From Flavobacterium glaciei (GTDB lineage: Bacteria; Bacteroidota; Bacteroidia; Flavobacteriales; Flavobacteriaceae), in contig NZ_QQBA01000008.1 of NCBI RefSeq assembly GCF_003350545.1, positions 94,191-158,190 on the forward strand: a stretch of DNA of 64,000 nt. Direction: 5' to 3'. Positions 56,122-63,936 of this stretch are shown here, piece by piece (position 1 is the stretch's first letter; each line of letters starts with the position of its first letter). The translations under genes were made by a program, and so were the position numbers. The notes under the pieces were generated by a model. That model was not told the origin of the DNA and searched no databases. It saw nothing but the letters and a program-made list of their open reading frames with translations.

Positions 56122-56162
56122 TGTATTCGAATATTGTTTTTTGAAGTATTATATCTTTTTAA

Positions 56163-56804
56163 CTAAGCGATGAAAGTAGTATCCGCATAGTAAGTAACAA
56201 GTCCTGTTGATATATCGTGCATTCCACCAATTATACCAATTTCTCCACTCTTTATCATGTGTTCAAGAATAGTACTTCTCTCCATGATTGCTTGTACGGT
56301 TCTTTTTACATTAATGGCAGCAACATTTTCAACAAAAACTGCATTTTTAGAAGTGCGATTATCTTTTGTTTCTAACTCGTCATCTACAGCTGGTCTTATT
56401 TTGGCAAGTAAAGCAGTTAAATTACCCATTTCGGCATGGTCACAAGCTCCTTTTACTGCCCCGCATTTACTGTGACCTAATACTACAATTATTTTTGAAC
56501 CAGCTAATTTACATGCAAATTCCATGCTTCCCAATATGTCTTCGTTAACAATATTTCCAGCAATTCTCACACTAAAAATATCTCCAAGTCCTTGATCAAA
56601 AATTAGTTCAGCAGATGTTCTGCTATCAATACAGCTTAAAACTACTGCAAATGGATGTTGCCCATCTGATGTTTCATTTGCCTGTTGTAACAGGTTGCGA
56701 TTTGCCTTTAAATTATTGACAAACCTCCTGTTTCCCTCTTCAAGCAATTTCAAAGCCATTGCTGGTGTAATAGATTCTTGTAATTCTTTTGTCAATGTCT
56801 TCAT
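56163..56804 (-). CDS. Beta-class carbonic anhydrase
   Basis: A 213-residue enzyme hydrating CO2. The zinc ligands are visible: Cys in VVLSCIDSRTSAELIF (C-x-D-x-R) and His/Cys in VVLGHSKCGAVKGACD. NIVNEDILGSMEFACKLAGS and the C-terminal IGIIGGMHDISTGLV complete the family pattern. It heads an operon with the SulP transporter, suggesting a bicarbonate uptake and interconversion unit. No signal peptide, so cytoplasmic. Confidence 0.95.
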   Translation of the reverse strand: MKTLTKELQESITPAMALKLLEEGNRRFVNNLKANRNLLQQANETSDGQHPFAVVLSCIDSRTSAELIFDQGLGDIFSVRIAGNIVNEDILGSMEFACKLAGSKIIVVLGHSKCGAVKGACDHAEMGNLTALLAKIRPAVDDELETKDNRTSKNAVFVENVAAINVKRTVQAIMERSTILEHMIKSGEIGIIGGMHDISTGLVTYYADTTFIA

Positions 56805-57087
56805 TTGTTTATTCTTTTTTTCGTTGCTATTTTAAATCTGTTAAAAAAGTAGTTTGAAGCATCACGAAGAGTCTAACTTCGAAATGGATTATTTTCTTAT
56901 AAAGATAAAATTTCTTGCTGAAAATAAAATTAAATTCACAAAAAAATCTATAATTATCTGAAACCGCTCATATGAGTTCGTTTTTTATTTTTGCTATTTG
57001 GGTTATTTACTTTTTTCTTTCTTTAAAGCCAAATCTTATGTTTATTATATAATTAAGCTCAATTTACTTCTAAATTACATGATTATT

Positions 57088-57552
57088 TTATGTTAGCATT
57101 TTCTTTAATAGTACAATTTGTCCTAAATGATAATAACTATGTTCAATCATTGCTTCAATATTTCGCTGATAAGTTCCGTATTTTTCTTCGACAAAGTGTT
57201 CTCTGAGTTTGTTTTCAGGAAGTTTTTCTACAAAATCCGCAAATAGTTCAGCATTATTCCACAATTCATTTAGTATGCTATTCCATTCTGTTTGGGATTT
57301 TATTTCTGTAAAATCAAAACTATATTTATCTTTTATGTCCAAAGTCCCGCCAGCAAATACATTATTTATTCCGTTTATGTAATAATTTATATGTTGAGTT
57401 AATACACCAATTGTATTTAAGTTTTCAACTTTTTTATTAGCTAATTCATAACTGCTATCGGTTAACTGATCTTTAAAATTCGTATTTGCAATCCAAGTTC
57501 CATTTAGAATTACTTCTCTAAATCTGTTAGCAATTTTAATATTAGATTCCAT
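57088..57552 (-). CDS. DinB-like four-helix protein
   Basis: A 154-residue protein: IANRFREVILNGTWIANTNF at the N-terminus, LNTIGVLTQHINYYINGINN with a His, and EAMIEHSYYHLGQIVLLKKM with two more, an arrangement of three histidines in a four-helix bundle typical of DinB/YfiT-type metalloproteins. These are predicted thiol-dependent transferases or unknown. Gene-free stretches of about 240-280 bases flank it (56805-57087, nothing recognised; 57553-57790, see separate entry). Confidence 0.85.
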   Translation of the reverse strand: MESNIKIANRFREVILNGTWIANTNFKDQLTDSSYELANKKVENLNTIGVLTQHINYYINGINNVFAGGTLDIKDKYSFDFTEIKSQTEWNSILNELWNNAELFADFVEKLPENKLREHFVEEKYGTYQRNIEAMIEHSYYHLGQIVLLKKMLT

Positions 57553-57790
57553 ATAAATTAATTTTATCTTTTTTTTTAGTTTCGTATCGCTCGAAAGTCA
57601 CGTACAACGGTTTCGGGCTTGGTGAAGTTGGTAATTTACAATGTAAATGTTGATGCGGCGAACCATTTTGATCAGCCAAAAACGTCTCTGTAGAGCACTA
57701 AATTGACTTTTTTTCTATACCCATGATGAGCGTTCGTACTTCTATTCAATAACAGAATTGCCTTGTAAATGGGAGGAAGCCATAGAGCTA
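57553..57790 (-). other. Possible degraded cassette boundary
   Basis: On the minus strand, AAACCGTTGTACGTGAC (57610-57594) sits before the DinB gene as GCCGTTATGTGAG sits before the ParD gene. No gene is seen. The resemblance is weak and the remainder does not align with R1-R3. Confidence 0.35.
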
Positions 57791-59326
57791 TTATTTAAAC
57801 ATCATAATAGATGCCATCATTACTATTCCGTCAAATAAATTGCCTATTCGAATGTTCTCATTTTCTGCATGTTGATTGTTGTCATGGTTAGCTATTGGAA
57901 TTGTAACAGTTTTTGCCTTTAAATATTTTTCAAACAAAAAAAGTGGTAAAGTACCGCCCATTGTTGGCTGTAGCACAATCTGGTCCTGTGTTGTCATTTT
58001 GACTGCAGCAATGACTTTTTGTATAATTGGCAAATCCATAGATGTCCGTTGTGCATTTACACCATCGTTTCCAGATACAACTTTTATAATTTTTGCATTT
58101 TTTTCTCTTTCTTCGTCTGTAGGTTCACCTTCGATTACATTATAACCTTGGGCTTTTATATGATTGATGACTTTTTGTCGCTGCCTTTTCCAATCGTTGC
58201 CTAATACCAATCTTAAATCAAGAACAGCAGTTGCGTACGTTGGGATTTGATTAGAAGCCATTTGACCAACATTACCACTTTGCATGCCATTGATGTTTAA
58301 TGAAGGTTGGTTTATTGCCTCACTAAGTGTTACTCCTTTCATTTCTAATGCACTAATTCCCAATTCTCTTTTCATTTGTTCATCAACTGTGGGAACTTCA
58401 TCCAAAGATTTTTTTTCTAAAAGAGATAAAGGGGTTACATCGTCATAAAATCCTTTTATGGTTACTCTTCCAGTGTCGTCTTTCATAGAAGATAATAATT
58501 TAGCCAACATCATTGCAGGGTTAGGAGCCCAGTTCCCGTAATGTCCACTATGCAGTGGCCTTTTTGAAGCATACACAGTAAGTTCGAGATTTACATCACC
58601 TCGGACACCAAATATAATTTGCTTTTTGCCTGACTGATGAATTGGTCCATCACAAATAATCCATAGGTCTGATTGAAGTAATGACTGATTCTTTTCTAAT
58701 ATTTCATGAAGATGAGGAGAACCTGCTTCTTCTTCTCCTTCAAAGAAAAATTTGAGATTGTAGTTGGGAGTAAGCCCGCTTTTTTTAATGGCATCATATG
58801 CATTTAAAATAGCATTTATACCAGCCTTGTCATCAGAAGCTCCACGTGCATATATCCTCCATTCGTTGTTATAGCTACCATCTGCAGGAAAAGGAATGTT
58901 TGCCCCGCCTTTATTTATGGCTTCAGAAAATAACTTAGGCTGAAACGGTTCAAGTCCTTTAGCCCATTGCGTTGGGTTAACAGGTTGTCCATCATAATGT
59001 GCATAAAAAATAAGCGTTTTTGTAGCACCAGGAACATTTACTTCGCCATATACTGCCGGAGGTACGCCTTCTGTGTTAGCTCTTAATAGTTGCACTTTTT
59101 GAATACCACTTTTGGTCATCATATTCATAATGAAGTCAGCATTTTTTTGTTGGCCAGCAGGATCAGTAGCAACATTAGGTAAATAGAGAAATTCGAAGAA
59201 CTCTTTTATGATGTTGTCTGCATTTTCGGTTCCGTATTTTTTTATTGTTAGAACTTCTGGGGATTGTGCAAAAACTGATTCTACAATCAGAAAACCTAAG
59301 ATAAAAAAGATAAAATATTTTTTCAT
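57791..59326 (-). CDS. Exported M20-family metallopeptidase
   Basis: A 511-residue protein with signal peptide (IFFILGFLIVESVFAQ). Dinuclear zinc-site motifs in order: LIFYAHYDGQPVNPTQW (His, Asp), ARGASDDKAGINAILNAYDA (bridging Asp), FFEGEEEAGSPHL (Glu-Glu), the dimerisation lid from about 235 (KRPLHSGHYGNWAPNPAMML) and a late PTMGGTLPLFLF with IANHDNNQHAENENIR (terminal His). Probably a periplasmic dipeptidase or carboxypeptidase-like enzyme. It is followed upstream by repeat R1. Confidence 0.93.
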   Translation of the reverse strand: MKKYFIFFILGFLIVESVFAQSPEVLTIKKYGTENADNIIKEFFEFLYLPNVATDPAGQQKNADFIMNMMTKSGIQKVQLLRANTEGVPPAVYGEVNVPGATKTLIFYAHYDGQPVNPTQWAKGLEPFQPKLFSEAINKGGANIPFPADGSYNNEWRIYARGASDDKAGINAILNAYDAIKKSGLTPNYNLKFFFEGEEEAGSPHLHEILEKNQSLLQSDLWIICDGPIHQSGKKQIIFGVRGDVNLELTVYASKRPLHSGHYGNWAPNPAMMLAKLLSSMKDDTGRVTIKGFYDDVTPLSLLEKKSLDEVPTVDEQMKRELGISALEMKGVTLSEAINQPSLNINGMQSGNVGQMASNQIPTYATAVLDLRLVLGNDWKRQRQKVINHIKAQGYNVIEGEPTDEEREKNAKIIKVVSGNDGVNAQRTSMDLPIIQKVIAAVKMTTQDQIVLQPTMGGTLPLFLFEKYLKAKTVTIPIANHDNNQHAENENIRIGNLFDGIVMMASIMMFK

Positions 59327-59394
59327 ATCATAAATTAATTCGGGTTATTAAATAAAGACTATTAAAGATTTCGTCTATAGCCTGTCGCACAGAG

Positions 59395-59672
59395 TCAGTT
59401 CATCTAAAAAACTCTAAATGAACTTTATTAGATTAATTTTATAGTAAATATATGTGATTTAACCTTCAATTAAAATTCTTTCTATAAAAAGGTATTTTGT
59501 TAGTTACAAAAAAAAGAGGCTCACTTGCCTCTTGAAATTCTTCTCTAAACTTTACGATAAGTACATAGTTCCTATCATTTACCAATTCTCCCGATAAAAC
59601 GGGAAAGGCTGTTCAAACGGAGATTTATTGTTCGTGATGAGGACGCAGTGAAAAATTTGAATGTTGGTGGAA
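59395..59672 (-). repeat. Cassette-type repeat R1
   Basis: Column by column similar to R2 (60535-60790), at about 1140-base spacing. On the plus strand it reads TCAGTTC.TCTAAAAA near the left end, AGTAAATATATG.GATTTAA, TTAAAATTCTTTCTATAAAA, the terminator-like AAGAGGCTCAC..GCCTCTT, TTTACGATAA and GTTCAAACGGAG. Right end is 6 bases from the M23 gene's stop. The right third is the most diverged part. Left flank 59327-59394 shows nothing else. Confidence 0.88.
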
Positions 59673-59678
59673 GTTTTT

Positions 59679-60497
59679 TTAGTAATTTCTATTGTATTTT
59701 TTCTTTTCTGAAAGTATCTCTCTGGTTTGGCCATCACCGGTTTTAAATATTGTTTGTAGTGTTTGTCTCCCTTTGCTTGTGGGTAAATACACCACTAAAT
59801 GAAGATGAGGACCGCTGCTCCAACCAGTATTACCGCTTAATGCGATTACATCTCCTTGTTTAACCAAATCTCCTACTTTGACCTTACTGCCATTTTTTTG
59901 AATGTGAGTATATTCAACAAAGGTCCCGTCCGGATGTAGGATAATGATATAATTGTTATACTGTTTACAACTTTCGTCTTTACATCCAAGAGAATTCGCG
60001 GTGACAGTTTTTACAACTATACCTTCCCTAATTGCTGTAACAGCAGTTCCAATTTTCATTGTGAAGTCAAGTGCATTTTCGTTTTTATGTGAAAAGGAAC
60101 CGTAATATCCTTGATAAACTTCGTATACTTCTCCAGTTTTGAATGGTAAAGTGTAAAGAAAATCTTTATCGTAACTTGACTTGGTTATGTTTCCAAGGTG
60201 TATCTGCGATTGAAATGAGAATTTTGATTTCTTTGTTCGGTCTACTACGTTAATTTGGTCAATCAAATATTTTTTAGCATTTGCTGGTATAACTATGGGT
60301 TTGTTCGCTGGGTTCACATTTTTCATGTTCAACAAATCGTAAGAGAGCAATACTGATACTTCGCAAACTTCATTGTTGTCAGCGAAGACTTTGTACGCTC
60401 CATTTTCCATTTCATGATAAAATTTCACATTTGTTTGAGCAAAAAGAGAAGTAGTTAATGTTGTTAAGCTGAATGCAATAAAAATTAAAAATTTCAT
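59679..60497 (-). CDS. Exported M23-family metallopeptidase
   Basis: A 272-residue protein with signal peptide (FLIFIAFSLTTLTTSLFAQ). The C-terminal about 150 residues form an M23 (LytM/peptidase) domain: SHKNENALDFTMKIGTAVTA with His and Asp zinc ligands, then TGWSSGPHLHLVVY with the HxH motif. The N-terminal part is a beta-rich prodomain. M23 enzymes cut peptidoglycan cross-bridges or, when secreted, other proteins. It is the only gene between repeats R1 and R2, so it is a self-contained unit. Confidence 0.92.
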   Translation of the reverse strand: MKFLIFIAFSLTTLTTSLFAQTNVKFYHEMENGAYKVFADNNEVCEVSVLLSYDLLNMKNVNPANKPIVIPANAKKYLIDQINVVDRTKKSKFSFQSQIHLGNITKSSYDKDFLYTLPFKTGEVYEVYQGYYGSFSHKNENALDFTMKIGTAVTAIREGIVVKTVTANSLGCKDESCKQYNNYIIILHPDGTFVEYTHIQKNGSKVKVGDLVKQGDVIALSGNTGWSSGPHLHLVVYLPTSKGRQTLQTIFKTGDGQTREILSEKKKYNRNY

Positions 60498-60534
60498 TTG
60501 AGTTTTTTGTATTAATTAAATATTACTGCCAAAG

Positions 60535-60790
60535 TAAGTTCGTCTAAAAACCTCCAAACGAACTCTATTTTGTTAATCTGTGAGTAAATATATGGGATTT
60601 AAACTACAATTAAAATTCTTTCTATAAAAAGTCATTTTGTTAGTTTCAAAAAAAAGAGGCTCACTTACCTCTTAAAATTCTTCTCTAAAACTTTACGATA
60701 ACTCCATAGTTCCTGCCAGTGACCGGTTTCGTTCAACCGGAGTTTCATTGTTCGTGCTGCGCACGTAACGAAACTCTAGCTGTTGGCGAG
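60535..60790 (-). repeat. Cassette-type repeat R2 (most complete copy)
   Basis: Plus-strand landmarks left to right: AAGTTCGTCTAAAAACCTCC then AAACGAACT (inverted pair AGTTCGT / ACGAACT), AGTAAATATATGGGATTTAA, AATTAAAATTCTTTCTATAA, terminator hairpin AAGAGG..CCTCTT preceded by eight A (a T run for minus-strand transcripts), CTTTACGATAACTCCATAG, ACCGGTTTCGTTCAACCGG, then hairpin GAGTTTCATTGTTCG / CGTAACGAAACTC and CTAGCTGTTGGCGAG. Flanked by M23 5' end and ParE 3' end. Confidence 0.9.
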
Positions 60791-60795
60791 GTTCC

Positions 60796-61089
60796 TTATA
60801 GTCTGCTTTTTAAATCTATCATTCCATGAAGAATTCTTGCGATTTCTATTTCGTTCTTTGATACAATTGAGTAGAAAATAATATGTTCACCTGATTTAAA
60901 ACCTAATATTCCTTTTGTAACTATATCATAGTTTCTACCAAGCTCTGGATTATTTGCTAGATCATCACATGATGCCATAAGTAAATCATAATACTTTTCA
61001 GCTTGCATTTCAGACCAAGTTTCGATTGTATAATCCCAAATTTCAGTTAAGTCATCAACAGCTTTATTTGTTAAATAAAATTTAGCCAT
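60796..61089 (-). CDS. RelE/ParE-superfamily toxin
   Basis: A 97-residue protein with the ParE pattern: FYLTNKAVDDLTEIWDYTIE, WSEMQAEKYYDLLMASCDDL, NPELGRNYDIVTKGILGFKS and GEHIIFYSIVSKNEIEIARI with LHGMID. The basic and C-terminal residues fit ParE (gyrase-targeting) toxins. Its start overlaps the ParD stop by 8 bases. It ends 5 bases from repeat R2. Confidence 0.94.
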   Translation of the reverse strand: MAKFYLTNKAVDDLTEIWDYTIETWSEMQAEKYYDLLMASCDDLANNPELGRNYDIVTKGILGFKSGEHIIFYSIVSKNEIEIARILHGMIDLKSRL

Positions 61090-61333
61090 TTGATGTTTTT
61101 CTTGCTTTTAAAACGTTAAGATGTTTTTTAGCATCAAAATCCATTGCACGTCCACTTTCAATTCCATCATTAATTGCTTTTCTTAAAGCTACAATTTTAT
61201 TTTCCTCATCTTCTAAAAGACGAAGACCGGCTCTGACAACTTCACTTGCGTTATTGAATCTTCCATCATTTACACTGTGTTCGATAAAACTTTCGAAATG
61301 ATTACCAAGCGATATAGAAGTATTTCGTCCCAT
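61082..61333 (-). CDS. ParD-family antitoxin
   Basis: An 83-residue antitoxin: N-terminal ribbon-helix-helix (NTSISLGNHFESFIEHSVND, GRFNNASEVVRAGLRLLEDE), then a C-terminal toxin-binding tail (KAINDGIESGRAMDFDAKKH). It precedes and overlaps ParE by 8 bases, the usual order. RHH proteins bind their own promoter, so the pair is probably autoregulated; the operator was not identified. Upstream is repeat R3 with GCCGTTATGTGAG close to the gene. Confidence 0.94.
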   Translation of the reverse strand: MGRNTSISLGNHFESFIEHSVNDGRFNNASEVVRAGLRLLEDEENKIVALRKAINDGIESGRAMDFDAKKHLNVLKARKTSNG

Positions 61334-61406
61334 AATTTTTTTTTTTAGCTAAGTTACCAAAAAATGGTAACTTTTCAAATGATTCCGTATTTTTTTTGGA
61401 ATCTCA

Positions 61407-61503
61407 CATAACGGCAGTTCGTCTAAAAACCTCTGAACGAACTTTATTAGGTTAATGATTGATTAAATATATGTGATTTAAACTACAATTAAAATTCTTT
61501 TTT
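61407..61503 (-). repeat. Cassette-type repeat R3, left part
   Basis: ATAACGGCAGTTCGTCTAAA followed by AACCTCTGAACGAACTTTAT and ATATATGTGATTTAAACTAC, then AATTAAAATTC, matching the left part of R1/R2. It stops at TTCTTTTTT, exactly where transposase-derived sequence begins; the matching right part lies at 62860-63068. Confidence 0.85.
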
Positions 61504-62130
61504 AAAAAGCCTCTTTCGCTTTCTCAAAATAAAACAAAGTGTAAAAAGCAATGAAAATCGCTCTTAGAGTCCCAAAATACAAAGCCAATACTTTTAGATA
61601 TTGTTTTAGTAGATTGTGGTCAATCAAGTTAAAAATGCGACACAGATTGTAGGCGCAGAAAATCAGTCCAACATCTGCTGAGGCATGTTTGATCGTTTTT
61701 TTTGTCATGATATAATAAAAATCCTCCCGAGGCTTCGGGATCGCTTTATAACTCACCCGCAAAGAGGGGACAGGCTGTAGGGTGCTCGACGATGGCTTGT
61801 CTTTTACGATAGATTTCATAATTGTTTTCGATTCTTACTATATTTTGATAAATCAAATGGGCGTACTGGGAGCATTCAATAAGTCTGCCTTTTGTATTTT
61901 TGGTGCATTTTTATAAAGTTCACAAGTCAAACACGCACTGGTTTTGTAATGCTTCATCTGGGTTATTGATTTGCCGTTATTTTTGGCGTACCAATTACCG
62001 TTTGTGGTCAGAGTTTCATTGGCTGGGTTAGTATGGGAATCGGTAGTTATATTGTATTTAAAATGTTCTACATCAAAAGTCAAATCAGGTGCGTGAGCAG
62101 AAACTCCTGGAATGGCAACCAAAACATCAA
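61502..62130 (-). pseudogene. Remnant of IS1182-like transposase (C-terminal half, broken)
   Basis: Minus-strand pieces in different frames read in order VLVAIPGVSAHAPDLTFDVE, TLTTNGNWYAKNNGKSITQM with KHYKTSACLTCELY, then YQNIVRIENNYEIYRKRQAI with VEHP, then FYYIMTKKTIKHASADVGLI followed by YNLCRIFNLIDHNLLKQYL. These are the middle and C-terminal parts of IS1182-group transposases. A frameshift follows NAPKIQKADLL, and about 65 bases containing CCTCCCGAGGCTTCGGGA replace the expected YG-IKRQW segment. The N-terminal half is missing. Confidence 0.78.
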
Positions 62131-62849
62131 TACATATAGGAATGATAGCGGTTTTGTATACTTGGGGACAGCAATTGAGCTTGCATCCGCACCTGCATTG
62201 CATTGTTCCGGGCGGTGGGGTTAATAAGAACGGACAGTGGAGAAACGCAAGAACCGATGGCAAATTTTTGTTCCCAGTCAAAGCGTTGTCAAAAGTTTTT
62301 AGGGCGAAGTTTTGCGCCAAACTCAAAGTAAAATCACCTATCCAATACGAACAAATCCGGCAGGATTTATGGAAAAAACCTTGGGTGGTATTTGCTAAAA
62401 AACCCTTTGGAAGTCCAAAGTCGGTGGTAGAATATTTGGGAAGATACACCCATAAAATCGCCATCAGCAACCAGAGAATCAAGAGCATTGACAATGAAAA
62501 GGTAACTTTTGATTACAAGGATTACCGAGTAGCGGGCGTTAAAAAACAAATGACACTGACGCATCAGGAATTCATCAGGCGTTTTGCGTTGCATATTTTG
62601 CCTAAACGTTTTGTAAAAATAAGGCATTACGGTTTTTTGAGTAGTACATTGAAACGTCAAAAGCTCAAGCTTTTGCAGGATAAACTCCAAGTAAAAGTGA
62701 TGGAAAAGCGGGAGAAGAAACCCTTTTTACCCAAGTGTCCGTGTTGCAAAACAGGAAATTTACACCGCATAGCAGTCTTTGACCAGCGAGGTCCACCTGC
62801 TTGGTATCTTGGCGGCAGCCGAAGTTCTACTTCTTGTCCCGCTAATTAG
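62131..62849 (+). pseudogene. Remnant of IS91-family (Y2/HUH) transposase
   Basis: The plus-strand frame encodes IGMIAVLYTWGQQLSLHPHL then HCIVPGGG, carrying the HUH metal motif (HLH), and later VVEYLGRYTHKIAISNQRI with the paired catalytic tyrosines (YLGRY), EFIRRFALHILPKRFVKIRH and a cysteine-bearing tail (CPCCKTGNLHRIAVFDQRGP). These identify an IS91-family rolling-circle transposase. The N-terminal zinc-finger and early core are missing; the frame joins directly to the oppositely oriented IS1182 remnant near 62130, so the enzyme is probably inactive. The exact junction is uncertain by about 20 bases. Confidence 0.86.
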
Positions 62850-62859
62850 CGGGATGGGT

Positions 62860-63068
62860 AAGGGCACGTATGCCCGAAAGTGAAGGAAAACACTAGAAAA
62901 CTATATTTAAAACTACTTCAAAAAAAAGAGGATACTAAATCCTCTTAATATTTTCTCTCAAAACTTTACGACAAATCCATAAGTATTGACGGTATGTAAT
63001 CGGTTCCGTTCAACACGAGTTTCATTGTTCGGCTTGCAGCCGCAACGAAACCCTAGCTGTTATGCGAC
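62860..63068 (-). repeat. Cassette-type repeat R3, right part
   Basis: From AAGGGCACGTATGCCCGAAA (palindromic) through ACACTAGAAAACTA, AAAAAAAAGAGGATACTAAA, ATCCTCTT, CTTTACGACAA, CCGTTCAACACGAGTTTCAT, then hairpin TTTCATTGTTCGGC / GCCGCAACGAAA and CTAGCTGTTATGCGACG. GTTATGC here (GCATAAC on the minus strand) faces GCATAAC at 63844-63850 across the lipoprotein gene. Confidence 0.87.
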
Positions 63069-63075
63069 GTTATTT

Positions 63076-63825
63076 TTATGCTAAACCAGCAACACTAAAA
63101 GTTTCAATTTTCTTTTGTGTTAAATTCAAGACAATAAAAATATTGCATTTTCCACCATCGTTCATTTCAATAACACTTTTCCTGAAATTTTCTAATTGAT
63201 ATCTGCTTTCACAAAAACTTTTTATAATCACATATTTTTCTCCATTAGCTTTTTTATATCCAATAAGTTGTTTTAGATATCTGCCATATTCGTTTAGGTT
63301 CTTTCTCTTTTTAAATTCAGGTTTTAGCAAGTTTTCAATTTCGTAAATATCTTTTTCATTTAAATCGATATTAAGATTTTCATCATTTTCTCGTTCACTT
63401 TTTTCGTAGTTGAAAACCGCATAATTTTTGAATTTTGAAAAATTAATTAAGTTATTGACTTTTAATTTGGTAGAATCAATTTTCATTCTAAACGGTACAT
63501 CTCCATCTATAAAATCTATATATCCATTTTTTAGATTTGCTTTATCCGCCCTAATGAACTCAAATCTTGAAGGAAAAAAGTCAAGACTATCATTTTTTAT
63601 TTTTACATATCCCTTAAAATTTTCAACTTTATTGTAAAGTTGACCATTCACATTTACATTGAAAACATATGTACTATCAGAGAAAATTTTTAAAGTTAAT
63701 TCTGTTTTATTTATAAACGAGCTTTTATCGGTTGCAATTAATAATAGTTCTTTTGCCTTTTCATTTTTTTTGTGACAAGAGAACAACAAGATTAAAATTA
63801 AAAATAGGAAAGTTCTTTTAGCCAT
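63076..63825 (-). CDS. Lipoprotein of unknown function, cassette-like gene
   Basis: A 249-residue protein; the ATG at 63825 starts the signal MAKRTFLFLILILLFSC with lipobox LFSC; a frame to 63897 would put 24 residues before it and cross the repeat. The mature part is beta-rich and Lys/Asn-rich (LTLKIFSDSTYVFNVNVNGQ, VPFRMKIDSTKLKVNNLINF, RYLKQLIGYKKANGEKYVII). No family recognised. It is bounded by inverse GTTATGC/GCATAAC cores on both sides within 16-20 bases, the cleanest cassette-like unit in the window. Confidence 0.78.
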   Translation of the reverse strand: MAKRTFLFLILILLFSCHKKNEKAKELLLIATDKSSFINKTELTLKIFSDSTYVFNVNVNGQLYNKVENFKGYVKIKNDSLDFFPSRFEFIRADKANLKNGYIDFIDGDVPFRMKIDSTKLKVNNLINFSKFKNYAVFNYEKSERENDENLNIDLNEKDIYEIENLLKPEFKKRKNLNEYGRYLKQLIGYKKANGEKYVIIKSFCESRYQLENFRKSVIEMNDGGKCNIFIVLNLTQKKIETFSVAGLA

Positions 63826-63840
63826 AATTTTTGAAATAAT

Positions 63841-63873
63841 GTCGCATAACGTCAGTCTGTGAAAAAACCTCCG
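63841..63873 (-). repeat. Cassette-type repeat R4, truncated by an insertion
   Basis: GTCGCATAACGTCAGTCTGT then GAAAAAACCTCCG matches the left end of R1-R3 (ATAACGGCAGTTCGTCTAAA then AACCTC.GAACG) and stops after CCTCCG, where IS-type sequence begins. Confidence 0.75.
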
Positions 63874-63936
63874 CTGTATTATTTTCAAATATAACAAAAT
63901 ACTAAAATAAAAAGAAGATTTTTCGTATTTTTAATC

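Noticed and set aside
61853..62494. Single 213-residue minus-strand protein
   Set aside because: Only its C-terminal half is IS1182-like; the N-terminal half is antisense to the IS91 relic.
59395..63873. Classic integron with standard attC sites
   Set aside because: The repeats exceed typical attC length and no IntI-like gene is in the window; kept only as an attC-like interpretation.
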